Assembly (NCBI GenBank): GCA_030844895.1
Contig: CM061226.1
Span: forward strand, 118,654,574 to 118,718,573
Direction of reading: 5' to 3'
Source: Ambrosia x helenae
Taxonomy: Eukaryota > Streptophyta > Magnoliopsida > Asterales > Asteraceae
Length of the DNA stretch: 64,000 nt
Shown here: piece by piece, positions 46,249-56,077 of the stretch
How the letters are laid out: each line of letters opens with the position of its first letter
How positions within the stretch are numbered: position 1 is the stretch's first letter
Position numbers and translations under genes: made by a program
Notes under the pieces: model-generated
Database searches by the model: none
The model's input: only the letters and a program-made list of their open reading frames with translations
What the model was told of the DNA's origin: nothing

Positions 46249-47090
46249 CAAGGACCCGTCAGAATGGAACGCGCTCAGAAACCTGTTAGCGCTGTGCAGC
46301 ACCGCTTCTGCCCCATTTGGGACCCCAACCCCAAACTGAAAATCCCCCAAATAGGCTGTCATCTCTTTACCCACTTTACGCATAGCGACTTTCGACACCA
46401 ATCTTCTCCAAATGGCCCCCACCGCAATAGGCCTAATGCCATTATCAGGCTTTAACAGGGGAGTCAACGGCGCCGAAGCAATGAACTCCGCCAGAACTTT
46501 AGGACAAAGCCCCCAAGCCACAAGTTGACAACATTGGTGATGGCTTTAAGGAGCCCGGAGGCAGTTGGAGACCCCTGGCCACAAAAAGCGTCTAAAATAT
46601 GCTGAGCCCGTAGACCATCCCTCCCACAAGATGTCCCTTTCGGGAACGTTTTGATACATTCCAACACGCAATCAACGTCTACCTGCAACGCTGGCTCCAA
46701 AGGCAAAGCGGAGGGCATGCTCGGGGGGTCCACAACAGGGTGTTTATCTATCAAGGCTCTCAAGGTGTCTCCCCCAGCAGGCGCAACCCCAGATGAGCAC
46801 AGAACCTTAACGGCCGCTGTATAATGATCATCCGCTACCTTCCGAAGGCACTGCTTAATATTGCCCCCGCCATCTTCTTTAGCTTGGTCCCCTACCCTCC
46901 CAGAATTCCACGCCACGGGGAGCTCAAGGAGGGGCAGTACTAACTCTTCTAAACCCGCCCCATCTTTCCAAATTGCCAATGCCCGCATAATAGAGTTACA
47001 TTGAAGCGATTTCCTGTTACCCGACCTTCGTTCTTGCCTAGAAGCCGGTTTGACCACCCTTAACGTGCATCGAGGCAACTCTATGTACAT
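46249..47090 (-). pseudogene. N-terminal part of the interrupted reverse transcriptase
   Basis: Continues, upstream in the minus-strand sense, the frame at 12386-14202. It has FPKGTSCGRDGLRAQHIL and LTPLLKPDNGIRPIAVG, WRRLVSKVA, the fingers motifs before palm motif A, and ends in SDGSLA at the insertion point. A frameshift near 46,510 separates two frames. The left-flank half begins with the remaining Ala-Met-Leu-Thr-Val-Asp. Sequence upstream of 47,075 no longer looks coding, so the copy is probably 5'-truncated. Confidence 0.8.
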
Positions 47091-47094
47091 ATAT

Positions 47095-48248
47095 TAGAAA
47101 ATTTATATCAACTCTATGTACATCTTAAATCTTATAATAAACATAGTTACAATTTTATATGATATTTGATTTTATACATATATAATCAAATGATCATGTA
47201 ACAATATTACATGCATGATTCATGAAATTCAACAAAAAGAAAAAAATAAATGGAATACAAGAAGTGGTGCAAATCACCTCACCGCCAAGAGTGGCGGATC
47301 TTGAATCAAACACCTGGTATGGTCGGGCTCAATTTGTACGGGTCGGACTCAATACATATACAAATTTTCGGAAAATTTCGATAAAATTTACACTACGAAA
47401 CAAAAAAACTGGGCGGACCGAGGCCCGGTCTCCACTCCACTAAGAACCGCCCCTAACCGCCAACATGGTTTGCCGGTCACCCGTGTCCTCCTTAAAAGTT
47501 GGTCTAAATTTCCGTTTGGTCTAGTTTTCCAATATTTGTCTTGCCTAGAAACATACAGGCATAGTGTCCAACTATGTACCGGTTCAATCTATTTTTGTCT
47601 CAACCAAAATTTTGTATCCAAGTCTTTTTTTATAGAAATGTTAAGATTACCATCATCATAATTTTTTGGATTTCTTTTAATACCATATAATAGGAAAAAA
47701 AAAAAAAAAAAAACCAACCACCTATAGGAGACAAAAGTGATAGTAAAGACAAAAAAGAGAGAGGAGTGTCATTTATGTGGGGGTATACATACTTGTTGTA
47801 GAGGGGACAGGGCGCGGGACACTACTAGCTAGCAAATGGAGTTGGTACTTCAGTACTCTCACGGTAACATCGTCTTAGGAGGTATGGGTAGTGAGGGTTA
47901 GTATGTTTCACATGTTGTAAACTACGGATGGATTGAGAGTCGGGGTCTTTGTTTTTTATGGGTTGGGTGGTTAAGGGTCATTTTAAGTGGATTAGTGGGG
48001 TTTTTTTTTAGCGGTTAATTTCTTCCACTATTTTTACTCCCTTTTTTCAACCAACTTTTACACCTTTACCATGTTCAAACCCTTGTTCATTCCCCCAATC
48101 ACCAAAGGTGGTACCACTAGGCTATGACCAAGTGGTGTGTAACGTGAATTAGTTAAGATCTATCCGTACCAACTCTAAAATTATTCTCTTTTTAAACTTA
48201 TTTACATGACATACCGTGTTACTTACAAGTTCTTTAACACAAAATATC
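47095..48248. other. Intergenic DNA, no gene supported
   Basis: A 15-bp direct repeat CAACTCTATGTACAT occurs at 47076-47090 and 47109-47123, at the truncated end of the reverse transcriptase. The rest has A-runs (47696-47712) and a diverged stretch at 47270-47460 with repeat-like GC content. No conserved protein frame was found. Confidence 0.5.
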
Positions 48249-48260
48249 TTGAAATAAGCA

Positions 48261-48622
48261 TATAATGTATATATGTGTAGCCCTCGGGGGCAAAAATAAA
48301 GTTGCACTAATTTTAACGTTATTTTCCTAATTTCGTGAAAATAACGTTAAGAATGACAGGCGGTTAATCATGCATCAGGTGGTGGCGTTGATAGCCAAAA
48401 GACAAGGGGGTACATGCACCAGTCGGGTTTGTCCCGATTGCTAAGTGTTATCTGCCTTATGTCTAAGGCTTGATACAAAACCACTATTGAGCCGGGGGTC
48501 TCACTGGAAGCAGCCTCTCTATTCCCACGGGGTAGAGGTAAGGCTGTCTACATCTTACCCTCCTCAGACCCTATCTTAGCTTTTGCTATTGGTGGGATTA
48601 ACTGAGTATGATGATGATGATG
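48261..48622 (+). mobile_element. Full-length SINE, GGGTCTGGGGAGGGT family, with 12-bp TSD
   Basis: Flanked by the perfect repeat TTGAAATAAGCA (48249-48260 and 48623-48634) and ending in a (GAT)n tail (48608-48622). The 3' body is the inverse of that seen in copies a and b: AGCAGCCTCTCTATTCCC, GGTAGAGGTAAGG, CTCCTCAGACCC, GGTGGGATTA. The 5' part holds a hairpin with a 12-bp perfect stem (AACGTTATTTTC and its complement, about 48317-48350). It defines the family's ends for the four partial copies in the window. Confidence 0.85.
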
Positions 48623-48977
48623 TTGAAATAAGCAAAGAGTTTTTTAAATGGTCACTACATTTAAAAACAACCTAGTATTAATTATTAAATATTTTGATCC
48701 ATTACTAAACATGGTTGATTCAACCACCTTGTCACATTTGACAAACGGTCAAACCTTTAGAAAACACAATCTTTTGGACCATGTATTAACTTCTCATTTC
48801 AAGAAACCTTATTCAATCAACATAACTCTCCACTGTGACTACTTTTCTATCATATTTCAAACAATATTAGCATAATGGAGAACAGAATAGGATAACTACG
48901 TTGTTGCACTTTGCATGCCTCACATTTGTAGGTTTCATCCTTTTTCAATTTCTCTAGTTCATCAAATTCCAGCAAAT

Positions 48978-51900
48978 TTACTGCCACTGCACAAAGAGCA
49001 TGTTGTTATGTAACCACTAACCAGTTTGTAAGCACAACCGTATAATACTGACTGCTAAACACCCTATCACACACTTCGACTTTTAAACACATTACTATCA
49101 CAACCTCGAATTTAATCTTGAAACAACTTTGTATTTTGAGTGGATTAGACTTTTCATGTTAACACATAGTTGGGTGTAAGAATTGTAGCAAATATGTACA
49201 AATTCGAATACGGAGAGCAACTTATTTGACTTTAAAGGGTCAATGCAGACTAGAGGAAGTAGCTTACATAATATCATGGGAAAATCACCAAATTGCCCAT
49301 TGACCAACACAAATCACCAAAATGCCCACCTCAACCGTCTTTGGAGTGACGGTTCCCAGATCCTGAGACGTCTCCGTGAGGCTTTGGTGATGGGCCACTA
49401 GCCGACTGCCAGTGCCACGTGTCAAATTCTTCCCCGGAGATGTCTCTGTGACGTCTCCACCGAGCCTGTGACATCTCCACCGTGCCTGTGTAAGATTTTT
49501 TATTATTTTTTTTACACGTGACGATCGGTTAGTGGTCCATCACTAAAGTCTCACGGAGACGTCTCAGGATCCGGGAACTGACTCTCCAAAGACGGTTGAG
49601 GGGGGTATTTTGGTGAAAAAGGTCGGTCAATGGGTATTTCCGTGATTTTCCCTAATATCATATGGAACAAAAAGGATAATCATGGTATTTTGCTGTGAAT
49701 ATGCCATCACATTTGTAAGATTTACCTCTTCCTTTTTCTCCTGTACATCAAATTTCAACATATCCTTCCTTGCTGCAAAAAATTAACAAACAATAATAAT
49801 CAAATAAGTGTCAAACTTAGTCTAATAGATACAACCACATAAAGAGCAGAGCTTACACAGAATTTCAACTGCTGCAGCCTTTCCATCAATTCTGCAATCT
49901 CAAGTTGCCTGACCAAAGTGGCGTGTAGTGTTTTCTTTGTTTTATCAAGATCAAGTTCTATTGATTTAATCCTGTCCATTGAATGTTGCAACATCTGTTC
50001 TTTCTCTGCAGGAAGCTGAGCAGGTTTTGTTCTAAGTTCCTCCACCATCGTTTCAAGTTTCTTTAAGCGCTCCAAACATGGAAGGATTTGATCTGTATCA
50101 GAAGTTGAATCAATGGCTGGAGTCGGTCCCACTGCATTAGATCCAATGGGCAGGCTGCATATAGGTGTTACAAGTTTTTTTGCCAATAAGACTACTGGTC
50201 TTGTTATACATCTGAAACTCCTCTTCACAGAAGCGATAGCTTTAAGTGAAGGAGGCTGACTTGAAGAAATTTGCAGCCCTTGATCAGAAGCAGTAGCTTC
50301 ACTACATTCGTCATCATCGTCATCATCACAACTGTAGTAAACAGGTGAATCGGATGCCATAGCCTGCATAAATTGAAGAAAAACTTGATTCATGTTTGCA
50401 TTTTCTTCAAATTTTCTAAAGCTTGATGACATGAATGGTTGAATACTAACTTCACCTAAGTATACACCAAAGAAGCTTAGAATATATAGTCAGTATAGAT
50501 GTGACACAACATGTTCTAGGCTTCTAGCTGTAAAAGAAACTAGTAAATGACAAAATCCATGTCTTTACAAATATAACCAACAGATAAGGTTGTCATATAT
50601 ATTACGAATGTAAAATAAAATTCAAGTACGAATGTATATATGTAAAATAAATTACGAGTATGAACTAATGTATGTTATGGAAGTATATAGGGAATTTTAG
50701 GGCTTACTTCATCACTAACTGATACCAATTCTGGAACCGTAGGACTATTTGGGCTAGTTAAACAAGGAACATCGTCATCTGATCCTGATTCAATGATTGA
50801 CTTATCATTTCTGCCCTGGAAATACAGTTTAAAAAATATGATAAGAGACCATGGATGACATATAACTGTTCTAAGTATTTAAATGTGATACTTGCCTCCA
50901 TGGTCTGGACACTTGAGTCATTTGTTTGTTGATTGCTAGAGATTCTGTTTATATGCCTAGCAAACATGGATTCTGAGTTATTTACAACCTGTAAAACAGA
51001 CAGGCAGATTATTATAAACAAGCACTTGTAATGTGAAAACAGCATAGCTTAAATTCAATAAAAGATAAGGTGGCAATTTTGAGCCAATTACTTATGAATT
51101 GGTCGATTTGGGTTGTATTTTCCTCTTTATCTCAAACGGGTCAAATAAGAAATTTAAGCTAAAAAAGGAATGGGTCAAATAGCCACAGCTTGTTTCAACT
51201 AGACCAGGCATAACTCATTTTATTCTGAACCCAGTTTGACCCATTACCACCCATCACCACCATCTAGCCACCTCTAGTAAAAGATTTCAAGTTCCTTTTT
51301 TGTCATGTTACACCTTCAACCTACTACATGAAAGTCTTGTTTCTAAAATGAAACATGCGATGAGGCAATCTTACCAAACCAACGTTACCATTCTAGCACA
51401 ACCAAAAGCAATAGTTAATGTTATTAACCTAGAAACAAAACAATTATTGTTGAATAGAATTATTCATTAAGAAAGTGTGCACTTTGTGGGATTCATGCAG
51501 TATTTAAGTGGTTGCTTATATACTGATGAGGAACACAACAATTACTATGGTATGCATACCCTCATTATTTCCGTGTCATTCCATGGACCCATGTTAGACC
51601 GAAGACAACCACCCTGAGAAGAACAAGTGCATGAACCACCGAGGAAGTCAGGCAATTGGCTGAAACAGTTATCAATAACCAGATTACGTTATAAAAGGAT
51701 ATACAAATTACAAACTATGATTTTTCGGATTAAAGAAAAAAAAAACACAAACCAACCTTGGGTCAATGGCCTCAAGTAGTTTTTCCAATGACTTAGGTTC
51801 CAGCACCTACAATATCAGAATATTAGTCGAACCTAGAACCCAAAAAATAAAGATAAGATGGTTAAAAAGTGTGGTTACGTGAATTTTTGGAATTGTTTTT

Positions 51901-53198
51901 GCATCCAGAAACTTTTGAGCAGCAGGCCATAGATAATTCTTAAAAGTTGAGCTAGCATTGACGACAAACATCTGATGTAGTGTCTACTAATAAATTACAA
52001 AAACCGTTAGTTCATACACCTATATTTCTTTCATTTATTATAATTATTAGATTAGGGGTGGTTTACCTCTGGGTAGTAGCTACTGTCAACCTTTGTCACA
52101 GCTCCAAGAATACTTGCAGCAGTTGGCGTAAAATTCTTCAAACCCTGTATACTATTACATTACGCTACACTCTAAATCACCTCATACGACAGTGTATCAA
52201 GAAGAAAAACATTGAGGCCTGGTTTCACATACGACATACCATTCCATGTACATCCAATATTGTTGTAGTCGAATTAATCTTTTTCTTTGCAGCAATTGAG
52301 CAGGCAGGAAATTTTTCTTTAAAAGCCCGTTCAAACTCTTGAATGTGGTATTTTAGGTAACGGTCAACTGAAGTAATTTGCATAAGCTTACTAGGGTGAG
52401 CCATGCCAAGCCTTTCAATGTAAACGGGTCTGCCTCCTTTATCAACTCCATGGTACCCTTGAGGATAGTTTTGCAAGACTTCTTCCAGCTCAGCAAAATT
52501 GAAATCCTGACCGTTCATATTTAATTAAAATACATGTACAGGAATATTATCTACATATACACAGATTATGAAATTCATAATATGTACTTATTTGGCTTAC
52601 CTCCAGTATTGTATCTGTTTCAAACTCTTTTCGCCAATTTAGCATTTCTTCCCACATGAGGATTGTTCTTCCAATGTCAAAATCCCGGGCCTTCAAAAAC
52701 CTTAAAGAAAAAAATCAAAGTTACTTCCATCTTTCTTTATGAAAAAAAATAATAATAATAATAAAACAATGAGTTCAAAATGTAAGAAATTACTAGCCTC
52801 AACAAGGTATGATAGTCGTCGTGTCTAGCTGGCAATAAGTTCTTATCAAGGAGTTGTTTTCTTAATTCACATACACCTTGCTCCTCCTTCGCATCACGAA
52901 CATCTTCTATGGGAAATGAAGGAATTTGGTAATGAACTTTCCTCTTTCGCCTCTTTTTAAATGAATCAGTGAATCTGTTAGAAGCATCTACTGCCTTCTG
53001 TTTTAGCGATCTACTTCTGGATAGCCGAATCTCATCTTCAGAACTCTCAACATCTGTCTTTTCATCAAACGCCTCGTTTCCTTCTAGGCCTAATTTTAAA
53101 AAAACAAAACATCAACACAACCAAATCATATGCTTCCTTTCTTAATTAAAAATCTACAATATCCTGATTAAGGACATAACATGCAACTCACCTGACAT
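48978..53198 (-). CDS. Sec14-nodulin (SFH-type) phosphatidylinositol/phosphatidylcholine transfer protein
   Basis: Thirteen coding exons join in frame: 53198-53192, 53089-52798, 52700-52601, 52506-52240, 52144-52067, 51983-51879, 51806-51757, 51659-51560, 50988-50896, 50815-50708, 50363-49859, 49772-49726 and, less surely, 48986-48978 with the stop; about 586 residues, the family's usual size. Start MSG matches plant SFH proteins. The CRAL-TRIO N part (LPARHDDYHTLLR, FLKARDFDIG) leads into the Sec14 lipid-binding domain (YYPQGYHGVDK-like, GRPVYIERLG, STTTILDVHGMGLKNF, LPDFLGGSCTC, GPWND). After a linker rich in Asp/Ser comes the nodulin-like tail with a coiled coil (residues about 490-570) ending KDMLKFDVQEKKEE. 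Plant relatives exchange phosphatidylinositol and phosphatidylcholine at membranes and help polarise phosphoinositides. Introns 2 and 9 start with GC instead of GT. A MITE sits in the last intron. Confidence 0.88.
49278..49652. mobile_element. Mutator-type MITE with 9-bp TSD, intronic
   Basis: Long terminal inverted repeats (about 140 bp; GGGAAAATCAC at both ends, with CTCAACCGTCTTTGGAG and GATCCTGAGACGTCTC inside) are flanked by the perfect 9-bp repeat TAATATCAT (49269-49277 and 49653-49661). A 9-bp TSD and GGGAAAAT ends are typical of Mutator-like elements. No transposase frame. It lies in the 3'-most intron of the SFH gene. Confidence 0.9.
51069..51285. mobile_element. Probable MITE in SFH intron 8
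   Basis: Starts AGGTGGCAATTTTGAG and ends, inverted, with GATGG then TAGCCACCTCT; inside are CAAACGGGTCAAAT and its near-inverse TTTGACCCATTACC. The terminal match is short and no TSD is clear. Confidence 0.45.
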
Positions 53199-53348
53199 TT
53201 GAGACAGGTACAGAAGGGAAGAGACTCAACAGTAAGCTAGAGTGAAGAACTGAAGGCCAATACTACTGTCAGCACATCATAAATAAAGCATCATTCAGTA
53301 TGCCGCGTAATCTAATATATCATATAATCTCGAGTTAATAGCCAAAAT

Positions 53349-53550
53349 CGTCCCTAAGGTTTGGCCAGTTTTGCTACGTCAATCCAAAATCGATTCTTTT
53401 TATATCTGTGTCCTTCAGTTTTACATTTTGTTGCCAAATTCATCCCTGAAACTAACCCAGTTATATATTTTCGTTAAGTTAGGGGGTATTTCTGACTTTT
53501 TACCTCAGGGACTGATGTAGCAAAACTGACCAAACCTCATGGACTGATGT
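53349..53550. mobile_element. MITE with ~37-bp TIRs upstream of the SFH start
   Basis: Left end GTCCCTAAGGTTTGGCCAG then TTTTGCTACGTCAATCC is mirrored by the right end (inverse of GTCCATGAGGTTTGG, CAGTTTTGCTACATCAGTCC). An AT-rich core separates them. It lies in what is probably the 5' UTR intron of the SFH gene. Confidence 0.6.
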
Positions 53551-53660
53551 ATAATCTCTAAAACAATCAAAAGTTAATCTGCTGATCAACAAACTCCTAC
53601 ATGATACACCTCATAACAACAATCTAGGTTACGTTACGTGATCATTATCAACACAAATAG

Positions 53661-53745
53661 TAAAGCTACAGGTAAGCAGACTTTACCTCTATCCCGAGGG
53701 ATAGAGAGGTTGCTGCTACCAGATAGACCCTCGGCTTAAAAAACA
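53661..53745 (-). mobile_element. SINE fragment, GGGTCTGGGGAGGGT family
   Basis: AGCAGACTTTACCTCTATCC, GAGGGATAGAGAGGTTGCTG and AGACCCTCGGCTT match the middle of the SINE family. It is truncated on both sides, followed by A-rich and (CA)/(CG) tracts at 53765-53790. Confidence 0.6.
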
Positions 53746-53987
53746 AACCACGAAAACAAATATATATACACACACACGCGCGCGCGCATATGAGGCTACC
53801 AAATAACAAAGAAATGGTGAAAAAAGTAGCATAGTAACATCGAAACCTATACCGCGATATATAACATATAAACATAGATACATGAAGAAAATCACATCCA
53901 AAGCCACATAAAGTATAAAAAATCTAAGTAATATCTTCCTAATAACACATAATCATGAAACTATCCATATAGACAAACACATAAATG

Positions 53988-54602
53988 TAGGGCTGTAAAC
54001 AAACCAAACGTTCGGTGAACAGTTCGTAAACCGTTTGGCGGGAAGTTCGTTTGTGTCCGTTTGTTTAATAAACGAACGAACACAAACAAAAAATTCCGTT
54101 TGATTAACTAAACAAACAAACACGAACAAATATCTCGTTCGTTCGATTGCGTTCGTGAACGTTCGGCAATGTGTTTGTTTACGTTCGTTTATTTATATCC
54201 ATTCGTGTATGTTTGTTTATGTTCGATCACTAGTTAAAACTTAGGATAATTATGAACTTTTGAATTAGGAATATCATGTATTCATGCCTATGCCTAAGTA
54301 ATTTTAGATAATTATGTCTAAGTTAGTACAATTTGACTTATCGACATCGTTTACTAGATGTACTTTGTCTAACGGTTAATATTAACAATGTTTTTTTAGT
54401 TAGTTGCATATTAAATGTTTGTTTTTGTTCAAGACCCGTGTTCACGAACAGTTCGCAAACAACTGAATTTCTTAACAAACAAACACAAACACAGAATTAT
54501 GTTCGTTAGTGTGTTCGTGAACGGTTCGTTTGTCCAAGAAACCTTAACAAACAAACACGAACAAAGCCTTGTTCGTGTTCGTTTGGTTCGTTTACAGCCC
54601 TA
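53988..54602. mobile_element. hAT-type MITE with 8-bp TSD
   Basis: Ends TAGGGCTGTAAAC and its inverse, flanked by the perfect 8-bp repeat CATAAATG (53980-53987 and 54603-54610). An 8-bp TSD and TAGGG ends indicate hAT. The interior repeats words of the type GTTCGTTTG, GAACGTTCG and AAACAAACACGAAC in both orientations. Non-coding. It sits in the probable 5' UTR intron of the SFH gene. Confidence 0.9.
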
Positions 54603-54610
54603 CATAAATG

Positions 54611-55334
54611 TATCAGAAGAGGCAATTAAGTAATTAATGACTCAACTTAATCTACAAACTTAGCATAGTTAATCTAACTCACATAAATATTCGAACGAAT
54701 ACAACCTAAGTCCTAAGTGATGATCATTAATTAGTTATACGAAATAATAAACACAAAAGGACAGAGAAATCAATAATATATCAAATCATTCGGTATGAAA
54801 TGATTGCATCGTTACGTAATTGGAAAAAAAAAGGAAATGATACCAGAAACCCTATGACATAATAATTGTGGAAAGAAAATTTCGGTGAGAAATGAAACAG
54901 AATGAGAGGAAGCTGGAACAGAATCAAGTTATATGTATATTATTATTATTATTATGTTTGTATTGTATGTATAGGTTTCTTGAAGCTCTTTCTTTTATTT
55001 TGTTCCCTTTCTTTATTCTTCTTCTCTCACCAGCTTTTTTACGTAACTATGTGTCTAATATTTTTTTGTTATTCCCCTTATTTTGTTGGGAATATGCAGT
55101 ATGCACCCTTCACTTTGTTGATTTACGTCATTTCTTGACCCTTATGACCACTTTTTTTGCGAATAAAAAATGAGAAAATAATTTTTTTTTTGGGGAAACC
55201 CAAAATATCCACCAACTTTTGTTCCCATTGGTTGTATAAAAGATCTAACTTCGTTCATGTCACTTTTGATATTTTAGGCTACATGTTTGGGGCTGGGCCG
55301 TGAAAGATGACATAAAGTCCTTTTAAGGCCATAA
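54611..55334. other. 5' region of the SFH gene and intergenic DNA
   Basis: A good donor (CTG then GTATC on the minus strand at 54843) suggests a first, non-coding exon of the SFH gene starting near 54,900 and joined to an exon that ends at 53192. This is inference. The rest, to 55334, is AT-rich and without a gene; the promoter should lie here. Confidence 0.4.
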
Positions 55335-55993
55335 GGGGTGGTTTGTGTTTCATCACACTATCACACAAAATCAGATTTTGTCATCTCATTTTATCACATT
55401 CTATCAGTCTATCACATTTCATTATTAAACTCATACGATGGTATCCACATTCTATCACATTTCATCACTAATTTTTTTTAAATAAACTAAAAACATTATA
55501 TTAAACTAAAAAAACATTACATTAAATAAAAAACATAAAAATAAACATTAACAACCTAAAAAATGGGGAAAAAATAAACCTAAAAGTTACATGGCCAACC
55601 CCACTTGTGGCAAATTTCACGTTTTCGATCGATGAGAATCGAGTTGAATGGTTCTTCGGCGTCTTCATGCGCCTCCTTCAACACCTTCAAATCTTTCGTT
55701 TTGTAGCCATTTGTTCCTTGCTTGATCCTTCCATTTTTTTTATTGTAGTGTTTGTTTGTGTTTTGTTTTGATTGTGTGTATTTTGATTTGAAATGGAAAT
55801 GTATATATAGTGATTTGGGAAAAAAAAAAGTTTTTTTTTTATTAAATAACGGTCACAAGACCGTTCACCTCCAATGGCTATCTTTCACTGTGATAGCCAT
55901 CACGAAATTCTTCTTCGCGGCCGTGATAATTTTGGCCGGGCCGGTGTTTCGCGGCCACCACGGTATCACGGGGTGGCCATCACGGACCACCCC
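55335..55993 (-). mobile_element. PIF/Harbinger-like remnant
   Basis: Ends GGGGTGGTTTGTG (left) and the inverse of GGGGTGGTCCGTG (right) face each other. On the minus strand a TATATATAC box near 55805 precedes a broken frame (about 55740-55587) whose last part reads KVLKEAHEDAEEPFNSIL and ends in KWGWPCNF, like the C-terminus of the Myb/trihelix ORF1 protein of Harbinger elements. No 3-bp TSD can be confirmed, so this rests on ends plus the frame fragment. Confidence 0.4.
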
Positions 55994-56077
55994 GACTGGC
56001 CGAAAGTCATCATCATCACACCATATGTGGCGTGAGACAGGTAGAGGGGAGATTTTCACCGGCGCAGAGCAAAAGGT

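Noticed and set aside
46264..46455. Plus-strand frame at the nest border
   Set aside because: Opposite strand of the reverse transcriptase N-terminal half.
48898..48990. Alternative final SFH exon encoding NLLEFDELEKLKKDETYKC
   Set aside because: The frame looks protein-like but does not fit the phase left by exon 12 at the visible acceptor; transcripts would be needed.
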